Assembly (NCBI GenBank): GCA_017302165.1
Contig: JAFLCW010000001.1
Span: 558,001 to 622,000 of the forward strand
DNA length: 64,000 bases
Reading direction: 5' to 3'
DNA from: Alphaproteobacteria bacterium
GTDB taxonomy: Bacteria > Pseudomonadota > Alphaproteobacteria > Micavibrionales > Micavibrionaceae
A model generated the notes under the pieces. That model made no database searches and was not told where the DNA came from. It was given only the letters and a program-made list of their open reading frames with translations. Position 1 is the stretch's first letter, and each line of letters opens with the position of its first letter. Shown here in pieces: positions 1 through 11,100 of the stretch. Both the position numbers and the translations under genes were made by a program.

Positions 1-439
1 GTGAAAAAAGACGCGCTGAATGGCGCCCGACACAGGTGCAATAGGCTTCGTTATCTTTGGCGCGCGGGCGAAAACTTTTCACATACCCCAGACAATCCTG
101 ATATCGCGCTCCGGCAATTTCAACATTGTTTGTGCATCCCTTGGGCGTGTTGCCACGAAAAAGGCTGTTGACGATATCTTCCTGTGGACGCATGGGTCCC
201 TCTTTTTCCCGGATTTGCCGAAAGGCACCGGCGATACATTCACAGTTAAAATAATGTCTTTGGGTGAGGTGCCCCGCGCATAAATCATGAACGACCATCG
301 CTTCTTCGTCCATTTCTTCGGGCGACATTTTACCGTCGTCCAGCATGAAATAATAACTATCACGCGGCAATTCTGCCTGCGCCGGAAAGACACTCAGCAC
401 ACTGAGTATAAATAAAAAAGCATGAAAAAAGATATTCAT
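1..439 (-). CDS. Secreted cysteine-rich protein, 3' end outside window
   Basis: The reading frame is open from an ATG at 439 to the window edge (146 codons seen, no stop). It starts with a clear Sec signal peptide (about residues 1-22: hydrophobic core, then an FPAQA cleavage site), so the product is exported. Seven cysteines follow at residues 54, 66, 68, 102, 116, 134 and 136. Their spacing suggests two copies of one unit: a single Cys, then a CxC 12 or 18 residues later (NCEC and YCTC). I do not recognise the family. Metal binding or a disulfide-stabilised envelope protein would fit the Cys pattern, but that is inference. The gene is certain as an ORF with a signal peptide; its function is unknown. 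Confidence 0.7.
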   Translation of the reverse strand, partial: MNIFFHAFLFILSVLSVFPAQAELPRDSYYFMLDDGKMSPEEMDEEAMVVHDLCAGHLTQRHYFNCECIAGAFRQIREKEGPMRPQEDIVNSLFRGNTPKGCTNNVEIAGARYQDCLGYVKSFRPRAKDNEAYCTCVGRHSARLFS

Positions 440-508
440 GCTTTTTATTCTATCATAGGTACGCTCTGGGTAAAAATAAGTCGGAACAAAGGGAAAGATA
501 AGGCCGGT

Positions 509-1111
509 TTAAGCCGCTTTACCGCCCTTGATCTTGGCCCATAGGGATTGAAAATCAAACGCCGCCGTATTTGGGGTACCCGCCGAAGCACCCGCCTGTG
601 CGGCTTGCTGGTTTTCGTTCTGACCCTTCATTTTTTTCATGCGGTCTTCAAGGGCTTTTTGACGAAGCGCACGGGCGCGTTCATCACGCTGGCGGATTTC
701 TTCTTTCAATTCTTCGGCCTGTTGCTGGCTGTAATGGCTGGTGATTAAAACCTGCTGAGCCTGTTTTTGCCACTGATCGCGCTGGTTTTTCAAATCTTCC
801 ATCTGTTCACGCAGTAAATCCATCTGATCTTCCTGCGCCTTGATCTTCATCCGAAGACGTTCCATCTCAATCATATCTGCGGCGCGTTTGATTTCGGCGT
901 CAACACCTGCCGAAGACGCGGGATTGGCATGAGGCGCGGTTTGCCCTTGTGGTTCCAGTCCGAAGGCACGATCTAATTCCGACACATCAATCAGACGCCG
1001 ACCATTGCCGTCCACTTCAAAGGATAATTTGCCGTTATTCATGGCACGCTGAATGGTGGATTTGGAACGACCGGTCAGTTCAGCGGCGCGCTGTGCCCCT
1101 ACTTTAGCCAT
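509..1111 (-). CDS. HTH and coiled-coil DNA-binding protein
   Basis: A 200-residue protein. Residues 1-55 look like a helix-turn-helix of the MerR/excisionase type (AAELTGRSKSTIQRAMNNGK, then a wing-like GNGRRLIDVSEL). Residues 75-165 form a long charged coiled coil rich in E, K, Q and R, and the tail is Ala/Gln-rich. This layout (N-terminal HTH followed by a long alpha-helical rod) recalls KfrA-type and similar nucleoid- or plasmid-associated proteins, but I see no specific family signature. It probably binds DNA as a dimer or oligomer through the rod. It stands alone, with the Cys-rich secreted gene after it and the SapC gene before it on the same strand. Confidence 0.65.
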   Translation of the reverse strand: MAKVGAQRAAELTGRSKSTIQRAMNNGKLSFEVDGNGRRLIDVSELDRAFGLEPQGQTAPHANPASSAGVDAEIKRAADMIEMERLRMKIKAQEDQMDLLREQMEDLKNQRDQWQKQAQQVLITSHYSQQQAEELKEEIRQRDERARALRQKALEDRMKKMKGQNENQQAAQAGASAGTPNTAAFDFQSLWAKIKGGKAA

Positions 1112-1157
1112 GACTCATATTCCCCTTTATGTTCATTTCAGGTTGTGATGATCTATT

Positions 1158-1913
1158 TTACATACGCCCGTTTAACAGCCGAGTCAATCTTTGCCACTGA
1201 GCCCCGGAAAATAAATGTGCATAAAGGAAGGGAATCCAGCCCTTTTTCCGCCAGTCGGCAAAGGTCGCATCGTCCAAGGCGGACAATTTCTGCTCGTCAA
1301 TAATCCGGAAACCCGAAAAGTTAATTTTCTTGCCCTTGGCCACGTTGATTTCGGCTTGACGCTCCACCAGCAAGCCTGAGGCGGCCAGCGCACGGGAAAA
1401 GGCAATCGTGTGCTGGGCGGCGGCATGGTACGATTTACAGAATTCAAGGGCATTTTGCGCAAGCTGGGTGGGTTTACCCTCGGCATCAAAGAATTTCTGT
1501 TCGCCCCCTTTTTCGGTCACGGTATCAACCATGTCGATACATAAGGACAGGTTATCCGATCCCGGCATTTCCGAAAAAATAAACGGATAGCGGCGAATAT
1601 AGGCAGGGATATAGGTATCCTCAAGCCATTCGCCTTTGGAATCCAAAAACAGGTTTTCATTATCCCGTAACCCTAAAATAGCCACCGGGGTGGCATTGTC
1701 ATCCGGCGAAAAAGCAATCGGATAGACATGGCAGATCTGGGGCATCTCAATCAGGTTGACCGGAACGGCGTTGACCTGCCGGGTGAAGGAAAGCCCAAAA
1801 TTCTTTTTTAAGCCCAGATCGCGATGTGCCTTGGAATCAAGGGGGGCAGGGCTTTGATAAAAAAGCGGAAGTTGGGGGGATGTTGCCGCTTTTTGTTCGT
1901 TGCTTTTGGCCAT
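1158..1913 (-). CDS. SapC family protein
   Basis: 251 residues from the ATG at 1913; the frame extends further upstream, but that part lacks a conserved look and overlaps the start of the divergent ugd gene. The body shows features of the SapC family (PF07277): an F-Y/N-AVPVN-type strand near residue 50, an IPAYIRRYPF segment and FIFSEMPGSDNLSLCID. SapC proteins are common in alphaproteobacteria and were first linked to S-layer or surface-protein genes; their biochemical role is not established. No signal peptide is visible, so it is probably cytoplasmic. It is divergent from ugd, with about 170 bases between the two starts. Confidence 0.75.
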   Translation of the reverse strand: MAKSNEQKAATSPQLPLFYQSPAPLDSKAHRDLGLKKNFGLSFTRQVNAVPVNLIEMPQICHVYPIAFSPDDNATPVAILGLRDNENLFLDSKGEWLEDTYIPAYIRRYPFIFSEMPGSDNLSLCIDMVDTVTEKGGEQKFFDAEGKPTQLAQNALEFCKSYHAAAQHTIAFSRALAASGLLVERQAEINVAKGKKINFSGFRIIDEQKLSALDDATFADWRKKGWIPFLYAHLFSGAQWQRLTRLLNGRM

Positions 1914-2083
1914 GGGTAACAAAATTCCTTTCGAATCTGATGATATGGGGTCAAGCCTATCAGAATACAGACCATAAGTTAAAGAAAACCTTTCAAAACA
2001 GGGATATAAAATATCTTTTGCCCTGCCTGTAAATCCGCTACGGTGCGGGCAGATTAATCGTCTTAAACACGAGGATGGCAAGC

Positions 2084-3430
2084 ATGAAAATCGCGGTCGT
2101 GGGTACGGGATATGTGGGGCTGGTCTCAGGCGCGTGCTTTGCCGAATTTGGCGTAGATGTTGTCTGTGTGGACACGGATACCGCCAAGATTAAGCGTCTT
2201 CAGCAAGGAGAAATCCCCATTTACGAACCGGGGCTGGATGACCTTGTGGCCAAACAGACCAAAGCTGGACGTCTGTGCTTTACCACTGATCTGGGCGAAG
2301 CCATGGTCGATGCCGACGCGGTCTTTATTGCCGTGGGTACGCCGACCCGAAAAGTAGATGGCCATGCCGATCTTACCTATGTGCATGATGCCGCCCGAGA
2401 TATTGCCAAACATATCCGGGGCTATGTCGTCGTCGTCAATAAATCTACGGTGCCGGTGGGAACGGCGCGGGCTGTGGCTAAAACCATCACCGAGGCGCGT
2501 CCTGACGCCGATTTTGATGTTGTTTCTAACCCGGAATTTTTACGCGAAGGATCTGCTATAAATGATTTCATGCGCCCTGACCGCGTCGTCATCGGTGCCG
2601 ATAGTGCGCGCGCCGCCGAGGTGATGAAAAATCTTTACCGACCCCTCTTTTTAAATGAAACGCCGATGTCCTTCATGTCCCCTGAATCCGCCGAGATTAC
2701 CAAATATGCGGCCAATGCCTTTCTGGCGACCAAAATTACCTTTATCAATGAGATTGCCAATTTGTGCGAGGCGGCGGGCGGGGATGTTCAGCACGTGGCC
2801 AAGGCTATCGGATTAGATGGACGCATTGGATCAAAATTCCTGCATGCGGGACCGGGTTATGGGGGGTCTTGTTTCCCCAAAGACACGTTGGCCTTCACGC
2901 AGATCGGCCGGGCGTACAACACCCCTCAACGTATTGTTGAGGCGGTGGTCGACATCAACGCCGATCGTCAGCAATCCATGGCATATAAAATCGTCACGGC
3001 TTGCGGGGGATCCGTCAAGAATCTGAAAATCGGAATTTTGGGCATTGCGTTTAAACCCAATACGGATGATGTACGCGAGGCACCGTCTCTGGTCATCATT
3101 CCTTTGTTACAACAATTTGGCGCGCACATTTCCGCGCATGACCCCATCGCCCGGACGCAGGCCGAAAAAGAACTGAAGAATATCGATTGGCAGGACGACC
3201 CCTATGCCGTGGCCAAAGGTGCAGACGCGCTGGTGATTATAACGGAATGGAATGAATACCGGGCTCTGGATCTGGATCGTCTGGCAGATATCATGAAAAC
3301 ACGCCGATTAATTGACCTTCGTAACATTTATAAACCTGCCGAAGTGGAGCAGGCTGGTTTCGATTACGTCTCGATTGGCCGGGCGGCGGTGATGGCGTCA
3401 AAAAAACAGACATTGAAAAAAGTGTCTTAA
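2084..3430 (+). CDS. ugd: UDP-glucose 6-dehydrogenase
   Basis: Oxidises UDP-glucose to UDP-glucuronate with two NAD+, giving the uronic-acid donor for exopolysaccharide, capsule or LPS. 448 residues, the usual length. The N terminus has the Rossmann motif GTGYVG (residues 7-12). The catalytic cysteine lies in GPGYGGSCFPKD (about residue 260), and the C-terminal domain has GIAFKPNTDDVREAPS. I prefer the ATG at 2084 over 2075, because the GAGG at 2071-2074 is correctly spaced only for the later one. The stop is followed within about 10 bases by cysD, so it very likely heads an operon with cysD, cysNC and cysQ, linking uronate synthesis with sulfate activation. Confidence 0.95.
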   Translation: MKIAVVGTGYVGLVSGACFAEFGVDVVCVDTDTAKIKRLQQGEIPIYEPGLDDLVAKQTKAGRLCFTTDLGEAMVDADAVFIAVGTPTRKVDGHADLTYVHDAARDIAKHIRGYVVVVNKSTVPVGTARAVAKTITEARPDADFDVVSNPEFLREGSAINDFMRPDRVVIGADSARAAEVMKNLYRPLFLNETPMSFMSPESAEITKYAANAFLATKITFINEIANLCEAAGGDVQHVAKAIGLDGRIGSKFLHAGPGYGGSCFPKDTLAFTQIGRAYNTPQRIVEAVVDINADRQQSMAYKIVTACGGSVKNLKIGILGIAFKPNTDDVREAPSLVIIPLLQQFGAHISAHDPIARTQAEKELKNIDWQDDPYAVAKGADALVIITEWNEYRALDLDRLADIMKTRRLIDLRNIYKPAEVEQAGFDYVSIGRAAVMASKKQTLKKVS

Positions 3431-3440
3431 GACCGTGCCG

Positions 3441-4238
3441 ATGTCTCCCTATCTGGCAGAACAGGAATCAAAATCCATTTTCATCATTCGCGAAGCTTAT
3501 GCGCGTGTTCGAAAACTGGCGATGCTCTGGTCGATCGGCAAGGATTCAACGGCCATGCTATGGCTGGTACGAAAAGCATTTTTGGGGCGCGTTCCCTTTC
3601 CGCTTGTTTTACTTGATACCGGCATGGAAATGGACGAGGTCTATGCGTTCAGAGACCGTCTGGTGCGCGATTGGCAGTTACCAATTATCAATCACCTGTG
3701 TCCCCCGCTGGATCAAATTGACGCTAAACTCCCCCCGGCGACGCGGTCTGCCATGCGTAAAACCGAAGGGTTGAAAACATTACTGGCACAGGAATCCTAT
3801 CAAGGTATTTTATGCGGTATCCGCCGGGATGAGCAGGGTTTACGTGCGAAGGAACGCGTTTTTTCTCCGCGCAGATCTGACGGATCATGGGATTATAAAG
3901 ACCAGCCAGCCGAATTGTGGGATATATATTCTACCGCCTATCCTGACAAAGGTCATGTGCGGGTTCATCCCCTGCTTCATTGGACAGAACTGGATATCTG
4001 GGAATATACCAAGGCCGAAAAAATCCCCGTGTGTGATTTATATTTTGCCCGCGGCGGTCAGCGATATCGGTCTCTGGGTGAAAAAAACATTACCTTCCCG
4101 GTCAACAGTGATGCCCAGGACATTGATGCCGTGATTGCCGAATTAAAACAGACCCGTGTGGCAGAACGCGCCGGCAGATCCATGGATCAGGAAACAGAAG
4201 ATAGTTTCGAACAACTGCGCACACAAGGATATATGTAA
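3441..4238 (+). CDS. cysD: Sulfate adenylyltransferase subunit 2
   Basis: Small catalytic subunit of ATP sulfurylase, which makes APS from sulfate and ATP together with the CysN GTPase. 265 residues from the ATG at 3441 (a GTG at 3435 is also possible). It belongs to the PAPS-reductase-like N-type ATP pyrophosphatases: the PP-loop reads SIGKDST (about residues 31-37) in place of the more common SGGKDS, and there are [32 protein letters not shown] and the C-terminal [15 protein letters not shown]. It is shorter than the E. coli protein (about 302), chiefly at the N terminus. Its stop overlaps the cysNC start by one base, so the two are translationally coupled, as expected for subunits of one complex. 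Confidence 0.95.
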   Translation: MSPYLAEQESKSIFIIREAYARVRKLAMLWSIGKDSTAMLWLVRKAFLGRVPFPLVLLDTGMEMDEVYAFRDRLVRDWQLPIINHLCPPLDQIDAKLPPATRSAMRKTEGLKTLLAQESYQGILCGIRRDEQGLRAKERVFSPRRSDGSWDYKDQPAELWDIYSTAYPDKGHVRVHPLLHWTELDIWEYTKAEKIPVCDLYFARGGQRYRSLGEKNITFPVNSDAQDIDAVIAELKQTRVAERAGRSMDQETEDSFEQLRTQGYM

Positions 4239-6136
4239 TGCGTTCATTGCGTGACACATCTCCCCTGCATATGGTGATCGTTGGGCATGTGGATCACGGT
4301 AAATCAACCTTGATTGGCCGTTTGTTGCATGATTCAGGCTCTTTGGCCGACGGTAAAAAAGAAGAGATTGAAAAAATATGCCACGCACGTGGCGTGCCAT
4401 TTGAATGGTCGTATCTACTGGACGCCTTTCAAGCAGAACGTAATCAGGCCGTGACGATTGATGCCACCCATCTTCATTTTCATTCGGCCAAAAGACGTTA
4501 TGTGATTATTGACGCGCCCGGGCACCGTGAATTTTTAAAAAATATGATGTCGGGTGCCGGGCACGCAGACATGGCCTTGCTAGTGATAGATGGTGCCGAA
4601 GGTTTGCAGGAACAAACCCGGCGGCACATGGTCATGCTGTCATTTCTGGGAATTAAAAATGTGATGGTCATCATCAATAAAATGGATCGGATAGACTATA
4701 GTCCGGCTATTTTTCATGACCTGTCAAAACAGGTAAACGACATGATAGTGACACGGGGGCTTGTACCTTTGGGGGTGATCCCGGCCGTCGCTCATGCGGG
4801 GGATATGCTGGTGCATCGTGGAAATAATATGGATTGGTATATGGGCCAGACCTTGATTGAGGCTCTGGATCAAGTCCCTGTGCAAAAAAGTAATGACAAG
4901 CACCCGGCCAGATTTGTCGTGCAGGATATATATCGCATGGGGGGCGTTCGATATCTGGCCGGACGCGCCGAAGGTCAGCCGATAAAAATCGGAGATCAAC
5001 TGATATTTCAACCCGGCGGGGAGACATCCTGTGTTCAGGAAATAAAAGTTTGGCCGGATCAAAACATCCTCACGTCTGCGCAGAACGGGCAATCAGTAAC
5101 GATCGCACTAGAAGATCGTATTTTCGTGGAGCGTGGATATGTTGGCGCTCCGGTGCAGGACGCGCCACCCCTCCGAGATCATGTCCGTTTATCTCTGCTG
5201 TGGCTGTCGGATAAGCCCTTACGTGTTGGCCAGACCTATCTTTTCCGAACAGGGCTGAGCGAAACCCCCGCCACCGTTCAGGCGATTGAGAGGGTAATTG
5301 ATACACAAACAGGTCAAGATCAGCTGGATCAGGTAGAGCTGGTGAAAAACACTGCGGGGCAAGTTGTGTTTACCTTGCGTGACCCCCTGCCGCTGGATCC
5401 GTTTACGGGGCACGTGCGTTTAGGACGGGCCGTGATTGAAGATAACGGGGATGTTGTGGCGGCGGGATTAATTAATCTAGATGGCCTGTTGCCTGTCAGT
5501 CAGGGAACAAAAAATACATCGCCTCATATCTACAGAGTATCCCATCCGGTTACCCACGATATGCGGTTTAAAAAAAGTGGATATCGCGGTTCTGTATTCT
5601 GGCTCACGGGGTTATCGGGTGCCGGAAAATCAACACTGGCTATGGCGGTTGAACGCATTTTGTTTGAAAAAAATTATCCGGTCTATGTGCTCGACGGCGA
5701 TAACGTGCGTCATGGGTTAAATGCCGATTTAGGTTTTTCGGCGGTTGATCGTACCGAAAATATTCGCCGCGTCGGGGAAGTAGCTGGGTTGATGGCCGAT
5801 GCGGGATTAATTGTCGTGAGTGCCTTTATTTCCCCGTTTCAGGCCGATAGAGATCGTGCCCGCACGGCGGCGCAAGGCCGTTTTCATGAGATATATATCA
5901 AGGCCGATATTGGCACGTGTGAATCTCGTGACCCCAAAGGTCTTTATAAAAAAGCCAGAGCCGGAAATATCGCGGATTTCACGGGCATTGACTCCCCCTA
6001 TGATATCCCCCTCTATCCAGAACTGACAATTGATACGCAAACGCAGGATATCGATACCTGCGTGCGTCAGATCTTCACCTATATTGAACAACATGCCAGT
6101 GCCTTTCCGGCACCAGGGTATGAAAAGGATTTATAA
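4238..6136 (+). CDS. cysNC: Bifunctional sulfate adenylyltransferase subunit 1 / APS kinase
   Basis: A 632-residue fusion. The N-terminal two thirds is the CysN GTPase of ATP sulfurylase, an EF-Tu-like protein: GHVDHGKST (G1, about residue 16), DAPGHREF (G3), NKMD (G4), followed by beta-barrel domains. The C-terminal third, from about residue 445, is APS kinase (CysC): Walker [10 protein letters not shown], then [15 protein letters not shown] and a FISPFQADR lid. Together with CysD it turns sulfate into PAPS. The same fusion is known as NodQ in rhizobia, where PAPS is used to sulfate Nod factors. No PAPS reductase gene is nearby, and the neighbours are ugd and cysQ, so PAPS may serve sulfotransferases here. 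That is inference. Confidence 0.95.
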   Translation: MRSLRDTSPLHMVIVGHVDHGKSTLIGRLLHDSGSLADGKKEEIEKICHARGVPFEWSYLLDAFQAERNQAVTIDATHLHFHSAKRRYVIIDAPGHREFLKNMMSGAGHADMALLVIDGAEGLQEQTRRHMVMLSFLGIKNVMVIINKMDRIDYSPAIFHDLSKQVNDMIVTRGLVPLGVIPAVAHAGDMLVHRGNNMDWYMGQTLIEALDQVPVQKSNDKHPARFVVQDIYRMGGVRYLAGRAEGQPIKIGDQLIFQPGGETSCVQEIKVWPDQNILTSAQNGQSVTIALEDRIFVERGYVGAPVQDAPPLRDHVRLSLLWLSDKPLRVGQTYLFRTGLSETPATVQAIERVIDTQTGQDQLDQVELVKNTAGQVVFTLRDPLPLDPFTGHVRLGRAVIEDNGDVVAAGLINLDGLLPVSQGTKNTSPHIYRVSHPVTHDMRFKKSGYRGSVFWLTGLSGAGKSTLAMAVERILFEKNYPVYVLDGDNVRHGLNADLGFSAVDRTENIRRVGEVAGLMADAGLIVVSAFISPFQADRDRARTAAQGRFHEIYIKADIGTCESRDPKGLYKKARAGNIADFTGIDSPYDIPLYPELTIDTQTQDIDTCVRQIFTYIEQHASAFPAPGYEKDL

Positions 6137-6138
6137 TC

Positions 6139-6963
6139 ATGGAATCAAAAATTCTGTCCCACCCGGCCGCGCTGTGCAATATGGTACGCCGTATCGCTCA
6201 TGACGCTGGCGAGATGATCTTGACGCACTATGACCCGTCGGGTTGTGCGCATGACATCAAAGACGATGGATCTCCCGTGACGCCGGCAGATCAAGAGGCC
6301 GAAGTCTATATTGAAAAAGCCTTGCGCGAGATCTTGCCGGATATCCCGGTGGTGGCAGAAGAAGCCATTTCCGCAGGCAAGGTGATGGATACGCAGATAC
6401 ATCCTTATTTCTGGCTGGTAGATCCGCTGGATGGCACCCGAGAATTTGTCAAAGGCGGTGAAGATTTTACAGTCAATATTGCACTCATTCATCAGGGGAC
6501 ACCTGTGCTGGGGGTGATTTATGCCCCAGCACTGGGTGAAATGTTTGCTGGCTATGGTGCGGGGACGGCCATAAGGTGGAACAGGGAAACAGATACAGAA
6601 AAGAACATCCGGGTTCGAAAACCGCCTTCTGCCGGATTGACCGTGGCAATCAGCAGGTTCGAAGGCGCGCGCCCCAAATTGGATCAATTTTTAGAATCCC
6701 TTAAAGTTGAAAAGCTGGTCAGACGCGGCAGTTCTCTCAAAATCTGTCTCGTGGCCATGGGCAAAGCCGATCTATACCCCCGGTTTGGACGAACCTGTGA
6801 ATGGGATACGGCGGCGGGGGATATTATTTTGCGTTCTGCCGGGGGGACGTTGACCGATATGTTCGGCAAAGCTTTGGCTTATGGGGGGGGCGGGACATGG
6901 GAAAACCCCGGGTTTTTGGCGCATGCTGGGGTTCTTGATTTTACGGAAGCCCTAATTCCTTAA
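6139..6963 (+). CDS. cysQ: 3'(2'),5'-bisphosphate nucleotidase
   Basis: Removes the 3'-phosphate of PAP (adenosine 3',5'-bisphosphate), the product left after PAPS has donated its sulfate, which prevents PAP toxicity. 274 residues, normal for CysQ. Inositol-monophosphatase-fold motifs are present: VAEEA (metal-binding Glu), the DPLDGTREF signature (about residues 95-103) with the metal-binding Asp residues, and the second Asp in WDTAAGDIIL near residue 222. It follows cysNC after two bases and completes a PAPS synthesis and recycling operon. Confidence 0.93.
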   Translation: MESKILSHPAALCNMVRRIAHDAGEMILTHYDPSGCAHDIKDDGSPVTPADQEAEVYIEKALREILPDIPVVAEEAISAGKVMDTQIHPYFWLVDPLDGTREFVKGGEDFTVNIALIHQGTPVLGVIYAPALGEMFAGYGAGTAIRWNRETDTEKNIRVRKPPSAGLTVAISRFEGARPKLDQFLESLKVEKLVRRGSSLKICLVAMGKADLYPRFGRTCEWDTAAGDIILRSAGGTLTDMFGKALAYGGGGTWENPGFLAHAGVLDFTEALIP

Positions 6964-7017
6964 ATTTTGAACGGGGTCTCTCGACTTACGGCAGTCCATA
7001 CCTTATATCGTGAAGGC

Positions 7018-8133
7018 ATGCGCCATATCATTCTTATTATCGTTCTGGCTTTGTTGACCGCGCTAATCGGCGGCTTTGCCTATTTTCAATTTGTCATGAA
7101 ACCCGAGATGATCAAGGGATTCATTACGGCGGGCGGGCAACCCCCGGTCACCATTTCTGCAGACGCGGCAAAGATTGAAAACTGGTCGTCCCAACTTAAG
7201 TCCATCGGGACATTGACGCCGGTCAAAGGGACAGATATTTCCCCCGAAGCCGGCGGCGTCGTTCAGGAAATATTTTTTGAATCCGGTCAGGATATTCTTA
7301 AGGGTCAACCGATCATCACGGTCAATGATGACACAGAGCAAGCGGATTTAAGATCCGCGAATGCCGAACTGCGCGCGGCGCAAATGGAATTGCAACGGAA
7401 AAAAGCCTTATCGGAACGCGGCAATGCATCCAAGGCCGCCTATGATCAGGCGCTCGCCACGCGGGATGTCGCTACCGCCAATATCGCCCGCATTAAGGCC
7501 AGTATCGAAAAAAAGAAAATTTTGGCGCCGTTTGATGGAAAGCTGGGCATTCGCCAAGTTAATTTAGGGCAGTACGTATCGCCCGGCGAAACATTGGTGA
7601 CACTTCAGCAACTTGATCCTGTTTACGCCGATTTTAATATCTCTGAGCAGTTTTTAAACCAGATCGCCACCGGCCTTGAAATATCTGTTACAGTGGATGC
7701 GTTCAAGGAAGAAGTATTTGCCGGAAAAATTGAATCCATTGATTCTCATATTGACCCAGCAACCCGAAATATTCAAGTGCGGGCGATTGTTCAGAATCCT
7801 GACAAAAAACTTCTGCCTGGTATGTTTGCAAATGTTGTTGTCAAACTACCTGTGGCGGTTGATGTTGTAACCGTTCCTCGCACGGCAGTGACCTATAGCT
7901 TGTATGGCGATAGTTTATTTGTCGTGAAAAAAGGGGAAGGGGATACCTCGACCGTGGAACGTCGTGGCGTCAAGATAGGGGATACAAAAGGTGACCGCGT
8001 CAGTATCCTCGACGGTTTGAAAGAAGGGGAAAATGTTGTCGTCAATGGACAACTGAAACTCTATGAAGGGGCGGGCGTGGTTGTCGATAATTCTGGCGCG
8101 CTTCAAACACCTGATCAAAGACCCAAAGAATAA
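7018..8133 (+). CDS. RND efflux periplasmic adaptor (membrane fusion protein)
   Basis: Bridges the inner-membrane RND pump encoded next to an outer-membrane channel. 371 residues from the ATG at 7018; a TTG start at 6967 is possible but less likely. An N-terminal membrane anchor (about residues 3-22) is followed by a lipoyl-like half (GTDISPEAGGVVQEIFFESG), an alpha hairpin rich in Ala/Arg/Glu, the second half ILAPFDGKLGIRQVNLGQYV, and beta-barrel and membrane-proximal domains (AVTYSLYGDSLFVV, IGDTKGDRVSILDGLKEGE). It belongs to the AcrA/MexA/MdtA family. The pump gene begins 33 bases downstream. No TolC-like channel gene is in the window, so a channel from elsewhere must be used. Confidence 0.93.
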   Translation: MRHIILIIVLALLTALIGGFAYFQFVMKPEMIKGFITAGGQPPVTISADAAKIENWSSQLKSIGTLTPVKGTDISPEAGGVVQEIFFESGQDILKGQPIITVNDDTEQADLRSANAELRAAQMELQRKKALSERGNASKAAYDQALATRDVATANIARIKASIEKKKILAPFDGKLGIRQVNLGQYVSPGETLVTLQQLDPVYADFNISEQFLNQIATGLEISVTVDAFKEEVFAGKIESIDSHIDPATRNIQVRAIVQNPDKKLLPGMFANVVVKLPVAVDVVTVPRTAVTYSLYGDSLFVVKKGEGDTSTVERRGVKIGDTKGDRVSILDGLKEGENVVVNGQLKLYEGAGVVVDNSGALQTPDQRPKE

Positions 8134-8166
8134 ATTTTTTTAAAAACAGAAATAAGCAGGAACAAC

Positions 8167-11100
8167 ATGTCCTTTACCGATATCTTTATTCAACGTCCGG
8201 TACTGGCGACGGTTGTCAGTTTGATTATTCTGCTGGTTGGGCTTCAGGCGGCTTTTAGCCTTCAAGTACGACAGTTTCCTGAACTGACCAACACGACGAT
8301 CACGATTACAACAGCCTACCCGGGCGCGAATGCTGAATTGATCAAAGGATTCATTACAACGCCCATTGAACAGGCCGTGGCGAGTACGGAAGGCATCGAC
8401 ACGATGGTATCGTCTTCGCGCCAGAATGTATCCACCGTAACGCTGAACCTGCGTCTTAATGCCGATCCGGATCGTGCGGTGGCGGATGTGCTCTCGAAGG
8501 TCAATCAGGTGGGTGACATTCTGCCGCGTGAGGCCAATGATCCCGTGGTTGTCAAGGAAACCGGGCAGGGCTTTGCGCTGATGTATTTGTCCTTTAACTC
8601 CGACACCATGACGGCACCGCAGATTACGGATTATATCACCCGCGTGATCCAGCCTAAACTCCAAACACTCGAAGGTGTAGGCAATGCGCAAATTCTAGGC
8701 GGGCAGACATTTGCGATGCGCATTTGGCTTGATCCCAAACGCATGGCGGCGCGCGGCGTGACGGCTTCTGATATTAATAACGCCTTGGTGCAAAATAACT
8801 TCACCTCTGCGGCTGGGGAAATCAAAGGTGATTTTGTTCAGACCAGTATTAATGTCAATACGGATATTGATAATGCTCAGGATTTCGGGGATCTGGTCAT
8901 CCGGGCGCAAGATAACACGTTGGTGCGTATTAAGGATGTGGCCGATATTGAACTCGGGCCCCAGAGTGCTGAGAGCTCCTCTTTGTTTGATGGGCTCAAG
9001 GCTGTTTTTATCGGTGTATACGGTACGCCGACATCAAACCCGCTCAATGTCATTGATAATGTTCGCGCCGCTATGCCTGAAATCCAAGCGGCATTGCCTG
9101 TGGGTCTAAAGGCGACGATTGCCTATGACTCAACCAAATTTATCCGGTCTTCGATTGAAGAAGTGATTAAAACACTCGCCGAAGCCGCGATCATCGTTAT
9201 CATCGTCATTTTCCTGTTCTTGGGGAATATTCGATCAACCCTTATTCCCGTTGTCACCATTCCTCTGTCGTTGATTGGGGTGATGGTGTGTTTGTTGTTG
9301 TTAGGTTATTCCATTAATCTTCTGACATTGCTGGCCATGGTGCTGGCCATTGGTTTGGTGGTCGATGATGCCATTGTGGTGGTTGAAAATATTTATCGCC
9401 ATATCGAAGAGGGCAAGACGCCTTATGATGCGGCCTTGATTGGGGCGCGTGAGATTACCCTGCCGGTCATTGGTATGACCTTGACCTTGGCGGCCGTCTT
9501 TGCGCCCATCGGATTTACCACGGGGTTAACGGGGGCGTTGTTCAAGGAATTTGCCTTTACATTGGCCGGCGCGGTGGTGGTGTCAGGGATTATTGCGCTG
9601 ACACTCTCGCCCATGATGTGTGCTAAATTCCTGCGAGATTCGGATAATGAAACAGGATTTGCCAAATTCCTAAATCGCTTTTTTGACAAGCTCAAAAACA
9701 GATATCAACGAAGACTCCATAAGACTCTTAATTTCCGTGCCATGACGGTGGTGATTTTGCTGGCGACGATGGTGTTGACAGTGGTGCTCTATCTCTCCAC
9801 CCCTCAAGAACTTGCGCCCGAAGAAGATCAAGGTGTTTTGTTCACGATTGTCAAAACACCTGACCATACCAATCTGGATTATTTGGAACATACAACGCTC
9901 AAATTGAACGACGTCTTTAGCACCATTCCTGAAAAACAGAATGTGTTTACGATTAATGGGTCTGGGGGCGTGACGCAGGCTTTTGCGGGTATCTTATTTG
10001 CGCCTTGGGATGAACGCACCCGTAACAGTAAACAAATTCTTCAGGATCTTCAGCCTAAATTATCAGGAATCCCAGAAGCCAGTATCTTCAGCTTTTCACC
10101 CTCAGCCCTGCCCAGTGCGGGCGGCGGCGGCCCCCCCATGCAATTTGTGGTTCAAACCACCGGTAGTTTCACAGAGCTGGCCGACGTTTTGAACCAGCTT
10201 CAGATGAAAGCCTCTGAAAGCGGGATGTTCATTTTTACCGATAGTGATCTTAAATTCACGACACCGCAGATTGAAGTGACGATTGACCGAGATAAGGCTA
10301 ATTCTCTGGGGATCACGATGCAGGATATCGGAACATCGCTCTCCACGCTTTTGGGCGGGAACTACGTGAACCGTTTTTCTTTGGCGGGTCGGAGCTATCA
10401 GGTCATCCCCCAAGTGCCCCGTGATTATCGCCTGTCGTCAGATTGGCTCAACGAATATCGTATTCGTACGGCTTCGGGTGAGCTGGTGCCACTCTCGAAC
10501 ATTGTTTCCTTAAGCGAGTCTGTTCAACCGAATGCCCTGACAACCTTTCAGCAGTTAAACTCTGCTACGCTTCAAGGGGTTCCGTTCCCGGGACGTACGC
10601 TGGGGGATGCGCTTGCCTTTTTAGAAACAACCGCCAAGGAAATTTTCCCAGCCGGTTACAGTTATGATTTCCAAGGCGAGTCCCGGCAGTTCAAACAGGA
10701 AAGCGGGACTTTGCTCGTCATTTTTGCGTTTGCCTTGATCATTATCTTTCTGGTGCTGGCCGCACAATATGAATCTTTCCGGGATCCGCTCATTATTTTG
10801 ATATCATTGCCGACCGCGATGTTTGGCGCCCTTCTGCCTCTCAACATTTTATCTTTTACCGGTATGACCAGTATCAATATCTATACCCAGATTGGGCTCG
10901 TGACGTTGATCGGCCTGATTTCCAAACACGGCATTTTGATGGTTGATTTTGCGAATAGCCTTCAGCTTGAAAAAGGATATGGACGACGTCAGGCGATCGA
11001 AGAAGCATCCGCCGTGCGGCTTCGTCCCATTCTCATGACGGCGGTATCGATGATTGTGGCCATGGTGCCCTTGTTGATGGCGACCGGGGCAGGTGCGGCC

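Noticed and set aside
79..393. A 104-codon minus-strand ORF at the window start
   Set aside because: It is a shadow of the real secreted-protein frame, which is open from 439 to the edge with a signal peptide.
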